Source of the DNA: Bacillota bacterium
Lineage (GTDB): Bacteria; Bacillota; UBA4882; UBA8346
Length of the DNA: 64,000 nt
Reading direction: 5' to 3'
NCBI GenBank assembly: GCA_029776205.1
Contig: JAKOTQ010000003.1
Location: 1 to 64,000, forward strand
The position numbers were made by a program, and so were the translations under genes. The notes beneath the pieces were generated by a model that worked only from the letters and a program-made list of their open reading frames with translations, ran no database searches and was not told the origin of the DNA. The first letter of the stretch is position 1. Each line of letters starts with the position of its first letter. Below, piece after piece: positions 1 to 8,431 of the stretch.

Positions 1-1
1 T

Positions 2-712
2 GCAACTCTTACAACACAGTATCCCCTTGGCCAACCTATTCTTGGAGAAGAAGCAGAAAAAGACTTTATCCGGTTATATGGAGCAATACTCAGGCTCAGA
101 AATATTCTTACTTCTTTCGATGACTTTGAAGGAAACGAGATTTTATCTGAAAGGGATTTTCAGGACTATCAGAGCATTTATATTGACCTGTATCAGGAAT
201 ATAGAAAAGGTGCTGATGGTGACAAAGAAACTATCAATGATGACATAGTTTTCGAGATTGAACTGGTCAAACAGATAGAGGTAAATATTGACTACATCCT
301 TATGCTTGTAGCCAAATATCAACAATCCAACTGTAAGGATAAAAGCATTCTTACGACCATTGATAAGGCTATTAATTCGAGTATTGAACTTCGAAGTAAG
401 AAAGAACTTATCGAGCGTTTTATTGAGCAAGTCAATGTATCGACCAAAGTGGATGAGGATTGGCGAAAATTCCTCCATGAGCGTAAGGAAGCGGATATTT
501 CAGCAATTATAGAAGAAGAAAAGTTAAAGCCTGAAGAAACCCGCCGTTTCATCGACAATGCTTTCCGAGATGGGATACTTAAAACAACCGGTACAGCCAT
601 TGATAAAATCATGCCACCTGTATCTCGCTTTGGCGGAGGCAGAGCCGCGAAAAAGCAAGGAATTATCGAAAAACTAATGATATTCTTTGAGAAGTATTTA
701 GGGTTGGTGTAG
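2..712 (+). CDS. hsdR: Type I restriction enzyme R subunit (HsdR), C-terminal part, cut by window edge
   Basis: The reading frame is open at the left edge and runs 236 residues to a TAG stop. The sequence (acidic helical stretch, then a positively charged end with FGGGRAAKK) resembles the C-terminal helical domain of HsdR, which contacts the HsdM/HsdS methylase core. The translocase and nuclease domains would lie to the left, outside the window. In the family HsdR cuts DNA after ATP-driven translocation from unmodified sites. The gene is AT-rich compared with most of the window, as is the next gene, which fits a transferred defence region. Identification is by overall resemblance of the C-terminus only. 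Confidence 0.7.
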   Translation, partial: ATLTTQYPLGQPILGEEAEKDFIRLYGAILRLRNILTSFDDFEGNEILSERDFQDYQSIYIDLYQEYRKGADGDKETINDDIVFEIELVKQIEVNIDYILMLVAKYQQSNCKDKSILTTIDKAINSSIELRSKKELIERFIEQVNVSTKVDEDWRKFLHERKEADISAIIEEEKLKPEETRRFIDNAFRDGILKTTGTAIDKIMPPVSRFGGGRAAKKQGIIEKLMIFFEKYLGLV

Positions 713-782
713 CAAATAATCAATACAGCAGATTAAATAAATTGATAGGTTACTATAGAATAAATATTGTGAGGTGAAATGA

Positions 783-1679
783 TTGGATAAAAAGCAAAAA
801 TCTCCATTTGAGCTATTAAGAAATAAGGCTATTCTAGCTATTTTAGACGGTGATTCTCAATTTGGAGAAATAGATGATGTAGAGATTTCAATGCCTTATT
901 TAAGTGGCCCGACTATAGTAGAAATTTCCCAATTATTTGGACTGTCTGAAACATACGGATGGAATGGAGGAGCATTAAGTAGATGGAATTACTTAGATAA
1001 CCTTCTTAAGCATGGAATTGAGACTAACCGAATTAATGATATTCTTTCCTATCTATTTTCAAAACAGCAATTTACAGATAAACTTAAAGGGAAAACACCA
1101 GATCAGATTGAAGAGATCTATAATTATATCGTTAAGACAGTAATAGAACAGATTAATGGAATACTTTATTTTGGTGGCAATAAACTTACTATCATCAATC
1201 AAAGATTTCATATTATTCCAATAAATTCCACGATTAAAGTAACTACTCCTCAAGTAAAAAATATTGATCGAGAATACATTAAAGATATTTCTGAGAGGGC
1301 AATGCTTGATGTGGTAAATGGAAGTTATGACAGTGCAATCACTAAATCTAGAACATTATTAGAAGAAGTATTTTGTTATGTTATCGAAAACAAGAATGAA
1401 ACGCCAACAGACAGCGGAGACATAGGTAGGCTTTATAAGCAAGTAAAAGGGTTATACAATATGCACACAGATAAAAACCTTGATAAACGAATCAATACAC
1501 TACTTTCAGGTTTGGAAAAAATCGTTTCATCTATTGCTGAGATGAGAAACAATAATAGTGATGCGCATGGTGTTGGAAGTCAAAGAATTAGTATATCTGA
1601 GCATCATGCTAGACTTCTTGTAAATTCTGCAATGACTATGGCTGAATTTATACTTTCAGTGGGAAACAATACAAAATAA
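783..1679 (+). CDS. Abortive infection family protein (Abi C-terminal domain)
   Basis: A 298-residue protein. It starts at a TTG preceded by GAGGTG at 771-776; the ATG at 779 is in another frame and stops after three codons. The C-terminal third (about 170-292) matches the Abi_C type domain, including the hallmark RNNNSDAHGVG at residues 255-265. Proteins with this domain are linked to phage abortive infection; the biochemical activity is not established. It lies 70 bp after hsdR on the same strand, so a defence role is supported by both domain and context. It is AT-rich relative to the rest of the window, suggesting acquisition. The N-terminal part (1-160) I do not recognise. Confidence 0.75.
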   Translation: MDKKQKSPFELLRNKAILAILDGDSQFGEIDDVEISMPYLSGPTIVEISQLFGLSETYGWNGGALSRWNYLDNLLKHGIETNRINDILSYLFSKQQFTDKLKGKTPDQIEEIYNYIVKTVIEQINGILYFGGNKLTIINQRFHIIPINSTIKVTTPQVKNIDREYIKDISERAMLDVVNGSYDSAITKSRTLLEEVFCYVIENKNETPTDSGDIGRLYKQVKGLYNMHTDKNLDKRINTLLSGLEKIVSSIAEMRNNNSDAHGVGSQRISISEHHARLLVNSAMTMAEFILSVGNNTK

Positions 1680-1680
1680 T

Positions 1681-1733
1681 AAAGAGACCAGCCACATCAA
1701 GCCATTAAGTTTAAATGTGACTGGTCTTTTACT
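1681..1733 (+). terminator. Terminator after the Abi gene
   Basis: Long imperfect inverted repeat (GACCAGCCACAT / ATGTGACTGGTC) followed by TTTTACTTTT, starting just after the Abi stop codon. Confidence 0.75.
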
Positions 1734-1838
1734 TTTGCTCCGCTTGAAGCTGTTCAGTTAAGTTTTATTCAATCCCTAAGTGAACGCTTCTTTAGACACT
1801 CCTTTTTCGTTCACCTTCGTAATTACTCCAACGATAAA

Positions 1839-4154
1839 TTATTGCTTCAGATAATCACGTAACGTTGCACATTCCCGAATGACTTGCTGATAATACTTGG
1901 TATGCGAGTATTTTTGGCGTAACATATCAAAATAGTAGGCCATACCTTTGCCCGGTTCATAGAATCCTCGGTAAAATGAAAACTTGGTCATACAGGCTGC
2001 TGCTAAGAAACAACATTGTGCCGCTAGTTCAGGATCATCAGTCGCATTCATGGCTTTCACATAATACTCTAGCGCTATCTTCCGTTTCCCGTATTCCTGC
2101 CAAAAAGCCTGATATCGTTGTTTTAAAATACTGCCAAAACCATGAACTTCAAAGGGATAACCATTGTCAAGATACCAAATTGTCGAGCTGTAAGGCCATA
2201 ATTGTTCATTGAATCCCCAAAAGGGCGAGTGGAAAAAGCCGTTAGCGATCTGATAATAGTAATATCCTGCATTTGCCCGGTCTTTTTCAGCTAATCGTTG
2301 TAACTCGATGACTTTTTGAGTAAATTCCAGCTTCGTATAGCGCGGGAACCCTTTTTCAGGATACTTGTAAAGACCGGTCCGGGGATTGTAATAATTCTGT
2401 TCAAAACTGGTCTTCACCAAATCAAGATCGTCTTTCTGCAACTGGTCCCAATAGGCCTTTGAAATCTGCTGGAACTTGGCCATAGCCTCTGAATATTGGC
2501 CTTTCCGCAGCAACCGGGTCCCTTCAACCGAAAGATAATCATCGAATGTCCAGGGCAATCCGGTGGTTATCCTTTGCTCAAAAGGCGTTTTACTCGGTTT
2601 ACTGAGCAAAGCCAGAAGCTGATCCATCTGGGCAGAACTGGGATAAAGCTCTAACAGATAGTTGCGTTCGGTCCCGGCTTTGGCCATCATGCAATAAGCT
2701 TTCGGAAAATCCTGATTGAGCAAATATTTCTGCCCTAATAACGTATAAAAGGCATGGTGAATCTGGGCTCGATTATCAGGCTTTCCTTTATAATCATCCA
2801 GCCACTGAAGAACAGGCAGAGCATTATTTTCAATTTCCGGTGTTATTTCGGGGCTTTCAACTATTTGGTTCAATAATTTCAGCAGTTGAATCTGATACCA
2901 CAAGTCGGAACGCTGCGATGGACACAGGGATTCAGCCTTTGCCAAATAAGTTTCCGCCTCCCTGTGCTCACGAAGTAGAATATTTAGATATCCGCCCGCT
3001 GCATACCAAAGGGCCGGTTGACGAAGTTTCATTTTATCTACAGAATCAATGAAATCGAGAAGTTCCGGGAGAAGAAAATTTCCCCATCTCATCTCTTCCT
3101 CTAAATGTAAAGCATAATCGTCGTAAAAATAACCGGAATTAACAACTGAACATTCCAACTGGTTAATGTAACGAACCAACAACACTTCCAGCCGGGAAGA
3201 TTTCGGTTCTAACTTCATCATCTCTGCTAAAGGTTCAATGGTAAAGTGGGTCTCTTTCAATCCCCGCATCATCCATAAAGTCGCCTGGCGATGGGGATGG
3301 CCGGCCAGGCGTAAGCTCTCCTTCCAAACCGGCTCCAACGGAATGTGAAAATCAAGATACGCTTCATCCATCATCACCGGACTCTGGTCAAACATCAATG
3401 ACGTCATGACCAAGGCCTCACTCGTTTTCCCTATCGCTTTCAAGGCCCCGTTCCGATGGCGGGCCGCCCAGTCCCAAATGACGCTGGTCTTTGGCAACGG
3501 CGCAACATATTGGTTGAACAAGTCGATACACAATCGATAATCTTTCACATAATGAGCCAACCGGACCATTTGATATCCGTACCGAACTTTAAAGAAAGGA
3601 GCTGAAGCTTTTTGATAAAGGCGCTTTGCTTCGTCGAGCAGCTTTAGCATTGGCGCAGGCTTCCGCCGTTCCGCCATTTCTTCTTCCATATCCCAGGACC
3701 AGCGGTCAACCACACAATAGGGTTCGCATCGTTTTGCGAAGATAAGATATTCCAAAGCCGGCCGGTGTTCCGGACGCATCAAAACCGCTTTCCACGGCTG
3801 TCCGCCTTTGACCTTGGCCAGGTTTTCCAGATCGCTCAAAGGAACCTCATAAACCAATTGGCGGATTTCCTCCACCGAAAGGCTGCCGCCGAACCATTTT
3901 TCCCATTCCTTCAGGTTATGCATGGCCCGGGTCTTTACAATATCATCATCCCATTGAGACTTGCTTCGATCATGCTGTTCGTCAAAATAAAAACGTTCAA
4001 AGAGAGGATCTTTGGCCAAAGACGATAAAAAGAAGATGGTCTCATTTTCAAAATAACTCGGTTCATATGCACACGCCTGTACAATAGGAAATTGGTTTAC
4101 AGTCAATCCAATGCTAAAAAGTAAAAGCAGTAAAAATATCCCGGATCTTCGCAT
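1839..4154 (-). CDS. Large secreted helical-repeat (TPR-like) protein of unknown function
   Basis: 771 residues. The N-terminus has a basic start and a hydrophobic stretch (residues 5-26) typical of a Sec signal, ending near QAC at about 28. The rest is rich in alternating aromatic/leucine helices with TPR-like spacing (for example an AKFQQISKAYW segment and an ALEYYVKAMNAT segment). No catalytic motif was recognised. The start has AAGGAGGA eight bases upstream, and the first 41 bp overlap the end of the upstream DUF3142 gene, so the two are translationally coupled. I infer a secreted or envelope-anchored scaffold working with the DUF3142 lipoprotein. Confidence 0.6.
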   Translation of the reverse strand: MRRSGIFLLLLLFSIGLTVNQFPIVQACAYEPSYFENETIFFLSSLAKDPLFERFYFDEQHDRSKSQWDDDIVKTRAMHNLKEWEKWFGGSLSVEEIRQLVYEVPLSDLENLAKVKGGQPWKAVLMRPEHRPALEYLIFAKRCEPYCVVDRWSWDMEEEMAERRKPAPMLKLLDEAKRLYQKASAPFFKVRYGYQMVRLAHYVKDYRLCIDLFNQYVAPLPKTSVIWDWAARHRNGALKAIGKTSEALVMTSLMFDQSPVMMDEAYLDFHIPLEPVWKESLRLAGHPHRQATLWMMRGLKETHFTIEPLAEMMKLEPKSSRLEVLLVRYINQLECSVVNSGYFYDDYALHLEEEMRWGNFLLPELLDFIDSVDKMKLRQPALWYAAGGYLNILLREHREAETYLAKAESLCPSQRSDLWYQIQLLKLLNQIVESPEITPEIENNALPVLQWLDDYKGKPDNRAQIHHAFYTLLGQKYLLNQDFPKAYCMMAKAGTERNYLLELYPSSAQMDQLLALLSKPSKTPFEQRITTGLPWTFDDYLSVEGTRLLRKGQYSEAMAKFQQISKAYWDQLQKDDLDLVKTSFEQNYYNPRTGLYKYPEKGFPRYTKLEFTQKVIELQRLAEKDRANAGYYYYQIANGFFHSPFWGFNEQLWPYSSTIWYLDNGYPFEVHGFGSILKQRYQAFWQEYGKRKIALEYYVKAMNATDDPELAAQCCFLAAACMTKFSFYRGFYEPGKGMAYYFDMLRQKYSHTKYYQQVIRECATLRDYLKQ

Positions 4155-5145
4155 GGCCCGTCCTCCTTACGCTTAGATCATCAAAATGATATAAAGCAAT
4201 ATGAATTCGTTCATATTTCAGTTTTCGCCGTAGCGTTTTGCTCACCGAAATCACATCCCGGGGATCCGCTGTTTCCAACCGGACCGTATCCCGGTGATAC
4301 AACCGAATCCCTTTGACGGAAGTATCCTGAAGAACCTCGTAGATGCCCCGCCCCCGTCTGGCAAAGACTTTGGAGTCTTTCAGGTCTTCTTCTCCCAAAT
4401 TATTGATTAAGCCGATAAACCGGTTGTGTTGAAATACCACGCCCCATGAAAATATGGGCAATGCCACATCCAGAGGCAATGGATACTGGTCAATATTGGC
4501 GATATAGTCCTTAACAATTTTCGGATTGAAAATCGAATTTTGGGTAGTCCGTTTCTGAACTGGCTCCACATTGTAAACCATCAGCATGCCCCGGTCAGCC
4601 GGCGGCACTCCGGTCCGATCTTTGTATTTGATCTGATGCAGCCGAATAGTGATCGAAAGATTTATATTTCTTTCCCCAAGGCGGTCACGAATCCTCTCAA
4701 CCAATTGAAAAAATTTCCCCCGGGTAGTTTGATTCCAGTCACAATCCAGTTGGACCTCATTCACAGGCCGTACCAGATTGTTATCAGCCATTCGCAACAG
4801 TTTGGAAGTAATTTTCTCCGCCAGACCATCCACCGCATCATGGGGGAGGTTGATTAGAGTCGTATTGGTGATAAAAACCGTCGGAACCACGTCCAAATAC
4901 TTAGGAGGCTCACTCTCAAACCGGAGCTCAGCATCTGGTACTGCTTTTCCCTGCCAGACCACATCAAAAAACTTCACATACAACCGTCCCACATTCAACT
5001 GTTGCAACGTCTCCAACTGGTCATCCGTCACTCGAAAGATAGATTTCCAATAATAAAAACTGGGTTCAACCGCACGACGTTGGCCACACGACGAGAGAGT
5101 CAAAGTAAGCAATATCAAAATCATCAATAGATAAAAACGCTTCAT
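4114..5145 (-). CDS. DUF3142-type lipoprotein
   Basis: 343 residues from the ATG at 5145, which has GGAG six bases upstream. A longer TTG start at 5157 has no ribosome site. Residues 1-20 form a lipoprotein signal with lipobox LSSC (Cys20). The body looks like an alpha/beta barrel: VQLDCDWN (a DxDW-type strand end), LSITIRLHQIKY and MLMVYN are typical strand ends. I match it to the DUF3142 family from memory; the family has no established activity, though the barrel look suggests a glycosidase-like fold (inference). It is the first gene of a two-gene unit with the TPR-like protein downstream. Confidence 0.6.
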   Translation of the reverse strand: MKRFYLLMILILLTLTLSSCGQRRAVEPSFYYWKSIFRVTDDQLETLQQLNVGRLYVKFFDVVWQGKAVPDAELRFESEPPKYLDVVPTVFITNTTLINLPHDAVDGLAEKITSKLLRMADNNLVRPVNEVQLDCDWNQTTRGKFFQLVERIRDRLGERNINLSITIRLHQIKYKDRTGVPPADRGMLMVYNVEPVQKRTTQNSIFNPKIVKDYIANIDQYPLPLDVALPIFSWGVVFQHNRFIGLINNLGEEDLKDSKVFARRGRGIYEVLQDTSVKGIRLYHRDTVRLETADPRDVISVSKTLRRKLKYERIHIALYHFDDLSVRRTGHAKIRDIFTAFTF

Positions 5146-5694
5146 GATGTACTCCAAACATAAATTGACTTTTTCTAGTTTATTTCATAGATTCCTATCT
5201 TTGTATTCCGAAAGTCATTCGACACCTTCGCGGCGATTCCTCTTCCCTCGTTTGTGAGAAAGAACTTGTAATAACTGGGTTAACCGAAAAAAATAAAGCT
5301 TATAAATCCACTTTTATGAGTGAACCAAAAGTTTTATGCAACTGAAAATTGAGAAAGATTTTTAATACATTCGTCGCGCTATTGTTTCAATATGAATCAT
5401 CGATTTTCAAAAACATCGAACATTTTTTGAGCATTGCTTACCTCAAACATTAAAGAGCTCTAGAAACCTTGGATGATTAAGAAGAGGTTCGGAACCTAGG
5501 TTCTGACGGATTTTGGTTACTTTTGACCGGTCAAAAGTGACCCGCCGCCGGAATCTGTAGGCCAGAATAAATAACTAAAGCATATAATAAATCCTGGAAG
5601 AAATATGATATCTCATATTATTACATTTTAAGATTTGAAAGATAGAATGTCGAAATGCTTAAGTATAATCGCCAATAACATACTATTACAGATA
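5146..5694. other. Intergenic stretch without a gene
   Basis: About 550 bp upstream of the DUF3142 gene. It is AT-rich, with no coding-like frame seen. It contains GGTTCGGAACC (5486-5496) and a perfect palindrome (listed separately) followed by a short GC-rich patch, CCCGCCGCCGG, which stands out from its AT-rich surroundings. Confidence 0.6.
5515..5542. repeat. Palindrome centred on TTGACCGGTCAA
   Basis: A perfect 20-nt palindrome at 5519-5538 (ACTTTTGACC and its complement), extending imperfectly to 5515-5542. It has no spacer, so it could be a protein-binding site or part of a repeat element. It sits 370 bp upstream of the DUF3142 gene and 210 bp from the MFS gene end. Confidence 0.6.
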
Positions 5695-5730
5695 TAAAAA
5701 GCACTTCCCCCATTCCAAGGAAAAGTGCTT
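5695..5730 (-). terminator. Terminator after the MFS gene
   Basis: AAGCACTT at 5699-5706 pairs with AAGTGCTT at 5723-5730; on the minus strand the stem is followed by TTTTTAT. Confidence 0.8.
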
Positions 5731-5758
5731 ACCCGTAGACCCAACTCAACAAATATGC

Positions 5759-6943
5759 TTATACTCTCTCAATACCCGCCTTTTTTCCATGAACCAAATA
5801 ATACGCCGGAATCAAGCAAAACACCGCCACGGCTAACATGATATACATTACCTGAAACCCAACCCCTTCCGCGATTAACCCCAAAATATACGGCCCGATC
5901 CCCATTCCGCTATCCATGCAGATGTAAAAAGTGGAAATACCCAGACCCAATCGATGGGGCGGCGATACTTTTCCGACGATCGTTTGGACGCTGGACATTA
6001 ATGTTCCGTACCCCATGGCCAATAATATCCCTGCGAGTAAAAGTAAAAAGCCGGTCCTGGCCATCGTAATGCATAATAAACTGACTGCGAAAAAGAGAAA
6101 AGACGGATACATCACGATGTTTTCGCCTTTTTGATCGAATAGTTTCCCGGCCACCGGCCGGATTAGGAATAAAAAAAGCGCGTACACGACAAAGAAATAG
6201 GAAGCCGCATGAGATAAATTCATCTGGATCGCATAGGAATTGATGAATGAAACGATCCCCGAGTAAGCAATCCCGCCGATAAACATCAAAAATGCGACAG
6301 GAAAGGCTTTCTTTTCATAAAAATCGTTCATTCCAAAACTTCTCTTAATCTTCTCTTTTTCCTCATGGCTTAAATCAATCTCTGTAATCTTGGCCATTAC
6401 TCCTAATATTAATGCAAAGGAGCTAAAAATAATGGAAAAAATGAACATCATGGAATAACCGAAATGATTAACCAAATACAAGGCAAAAAAAGGCCCAATG
6501 GCCGTTCCGGCTGCATTGCTTAAGGAAAAATAACCAATCCCCTCGCCTCGTCTGCTTGGAGGTAAAGTTGACATATTCGCCGTCGTCAAAACCGTGGTTG
6601 AAATCCCGAAGCCAACCCCATGAACAAATCGAATCAGCATCAAACATCCAATGCCTGTGACAAACAGGTAAGCCATCGAGCCGGCAAAAAATAAACCCAA
6701 ACCGCTGTAGAGCATCTTTTTCCTGCCGACGACATCGATAAATTTTCCGGCATACAACCGGGCTGCCAATGCTCCAATTACAAAGATACTCGCAGCCAAA
6801 CCGGCACTGCTTTTGGTCGCATGAAAGTATTTCATGGCATAAACAGCCATGGATGTCAGCAATAAATAAAAGCTTAAAGAAACAAAAAAATTGGACGCCA
6901 GTAACACAATGAAATCTTTCGTCCAAATTCTATCCCGTTTCAT
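5759..6943 (-). CDS. MFS transporter, 12-TM exporter-like
   Basis: 394 residues, about 12 hydrophobic segments, which is the usual major facilitator length. The loop after TM2 carries a G-x-x-x-D-x-x-G-R-K-K motif (GKFIDVVGRKK), the MFS signature, and the second half repeats it (GKLFDQKG). TM4-5 region GVGFGISTTVLTTANM and PPSRRGEGIGYF resemble drug/metabolite proton antiporters of the arabinose-efflux/YhhS-like group. A GGGGGAAA site precedes the ATG. It is monocistronic with its own terminator. Substrate cannot be told from sequence. Confidence 0.85.
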   Translation of the reverse strand: MKRDRIWTKDFIVLLASNFFVSLSFYLLLTSMAVYAMKYFHATKSSAGLAASIFVIGALAARLYAGKFIDVVGRKKMLYSGLGLFFAGSMAYLFVTGIGCLMLIRFVHGVGFGISTTVLTTANMSTLPPSRRGEGIGYFSLSNAAGTAIGPFFALYLVNHFGYSMMFIFSIIFSSFALILGVMAKITEIDLSHEEKEKIKRSFGMNDFYEKKAFPVAFLMFIGGIAYSGIVSFINSYAIQMNLSHAASYFFVVYALFLFLIRPVAGKLFDQKGENIVMYPSFLFFAVSLLCITMARTGFLLLLAGILLAMGYGTLMSSVQTIVGKVSPPHRLGLGISTFYICMDSGMGIGPYILGLIAEGVGFQVMYIMLAVAVFCLIPAYYLVHGKKAGIERV

Positions 6944-7412
6944 ACAATTTCCCCCTGAAGTAAATCTTGTTGCATTTTCCCATTTTACAGATTTCCGCTG
7001 CTATATCCGTAAAAATAATTATATTTTATAAACATCTGTGAGGGAAGTCAATTAACATTGGGTTGCAAATCGATAATTAACCAAAAAATATAACAGGTGG
7101 ATTTCACCTGAAGTCCAAATCGATACCCTCAGTATGAACAGACCAGAAAGAATCACCAAAAGCTTAGAAGGATTTCTATCAAGTTGGTTCCGCCAGTTTA
7201 TGATCCAATACACTTTTTGAGGTTTCCCTCCACCTTATCATCGATTTACTATTTATTTCCACGCTTGTTGTTTGGTTCTTTGTAAATATTGGTTTTCCTT
7301 CAACTTGATACTAAATATAGAATCCTTCGAACTATCTCTGCACATTCAACTCTTTAAACCTTTTGAAACAGGAAATACTAACCCCAACAACCCCGACGAA
7401 GGAGGTGTTCCA
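6944..7412. other. Intergenic region between MFS gene and small protein genes
   Basis: About 470 bp that must hold divergent promoters. I see a small hairpin CAGGTG-gatt-TCACCTG around 7095-7112. A weak sigma-G-like pair (TAAATA at 7283 and GATACTA at 7307, spacer 18) precedes the small protein gene at 7413. Otherwise nothing recognisable. Confidence 0.4.
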
Positions 7413-7586
7413 TTGGCTAATAATAATAAGAAGAACCTGGGAGAGATGCACCTTAACGGCAATATCAAACCGGAGTGCCGGGATGATGCGGATGAAGTTA
7501 AAGGAGCTATGCTCTTTGCAGCGCTTCAAAACGAAGCGCCCGAACATCAGAAATCGGATGAAAACTACGAACCTCCCCAAGAATAG
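7413..7586 (+). CDS. Small hydrophilic protein, 57 residues, unknown
   Basis: TTG start at 7413 with GGAGGTG at 7401-7407, a strong and well-spaced ribosome site. The product is acidic, rich in Asn, Glu and Asp, with no hydrophobic segment and one Cys (KPECRDDADEVKG). I do not recognise a family. A second small frame follows 46 bp downstream with its own GGAGGTG, and both end before a hairpin terminator, so they look like a two-gene transcript. A weak sigma-G-like promoter upstream would fit a minor spore protein, but that is inference. Confidence 0.5.
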   Translation: MANNNKKNLGEMHLNGNIKPECRDDADEVKGAMLFAALQNEAPEHQKSDENYEPPQE

Positions 7587-7632
7587 CAATGCTGTATACC
7601 GCTTCACTGCCGGGGTAAGCTAACATCCGGAG

Positions 7633-7827
7633 GTGATCAATATCGGCGAACAAATCACTCCGGATGCTATCGGTACCGAAGTCGGCGTACAGGCGGACTT
7701 GCGCCGCGGGAGCCCCAAACCCCGGGAAGTCAACTCTCAGGACACCCAAATAACCCATGACGAAGCACCCGGACATAACAAAAACGTCAAATGGCAAATG
7801 GAAGAAAAAGTTCGAGGTAAGAAATGA
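7633..7827 (+). CDS. Small hydrophilic protein, about 60 residues, start uncertain
   Basis: An open frame of 64 codons from a GTG at 7633, but that GTG lies inside the GGAGGTG ribosome site (7629-7635) and is an unlikely start. With normal spacing the start would be the ATC codon at 7642, a very rare start codon. The product is charged and hydrophilic (for example LRRGSPKPREVNSQ). No family is recognised. Its position after another tiny gene and just before a terminator supports expression; the opposite strand also has an open frame here that looks like a shadow. Confidence 0.35.
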   Translation: MINIGEQITPDAIGTEVGVQADLRRGSPKPREVNSQDTQITHDEAPGHNKNVKWQMEEKVRGKK

Positions 7828-7856
7828 AAAAGCTGTCTCTTTCGAGACAGCTTTCG
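7827..7856. terminator. Bidirectional terminator
   Basis: Perfect 10-bp stem AAGCTGTCTC / GAGACAGCTT (7830-7853) with a four-base loop, between converging genes; T-run is best on the minus strand (TTTTTCATTT). Confidence 0.75.
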
Positions 7857-7869
7857 CCATTCATTTAGT

Positions 7870-8352
7870 TTAGATGCGGAAGATCCAGTGAATGATAGTA
7901 CGGATCATCATATACCCTAAAAATGCCCCTGCGGTGATGAGTAATACCAGAAAAAGCCGTAAAAATTTGTCCGATTCGCTCCGGAGCGTTTTAAAACTGC
8001 TGGAAACCGCGACAAATGCGCAGAGCCCTCCCAAGGCCCCGCCGGTGAACAATAAAACAACCGGTATTGAAGCAAGCAACGTTTCATACCACTTAAGTTT
8101 TCGGGCTACGCTGATAAATTTTCCCCCAATTATAACCCGCGGCTGATAATCAAAGGTAAATCCTTTGATTTCCATTTTGACTTCCGTCCGGTTTGGCAGA
8201 GGCAGCATAAATTCGCGCGGATTTTTAGGCGATGGAGAGATTAACTGGCCATTGACCCAAACTGTCGGTTTATTGGCCCAAAAAGATAATTCCAGGTCAA
8301 CATGGATATTTTGATACTCCGGTAAATCAAAACTGTATCTCTGTTTCTGCAT
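7870..8352 (-). CDS. Membrane protein of unknown function, 160 residues
   Basis: The start at 8352 is chosen because GAAGGAG lies six bases upstream; the longer frame lacks a site. Residues 1-90 form a soluble beta-rich domain (short strands such as VDLELSFWAN and VKMEIKGF). Two hydrophobic segments follow at about 92-115 and 131-152, with a short basic loop between. It lies 79 bp after the hexokinase gene on the same strand with no terminator between, so the two may be cotranscribed. No family recognised. Confidence 0.6.
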   Translation of the reverse strand: MQKQRYSFDLPEYQNIHVDLELSFWANKPTVWVNGQLISPSPKNPREFMLPLPNRTEVKMEIKGFTFDYQPRVIIGGKFISVARKLKWYETLLASIPVVLLFTGGALGGLCAFVAVSSSFKTLRSESDKFLRLFLVLLITAGAFLGYMMIRTIIHWIFRI

Positions 8353-8431
8353 AGCTGCTCCTTCAGAAAGATAAAACTTATCACTGAATTTCGGCAAGGA
8401 TCGGCAATATCCTCCTTACCTGCCCTCTCCA

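Noticed and set aside
7507-7860. 117-codon minus-strand frame opposite the two tiny genes
   Set aside because: No ribosome site, would run through the terminator hairpin, and composition looks like a shadow of the plus-strand frames.
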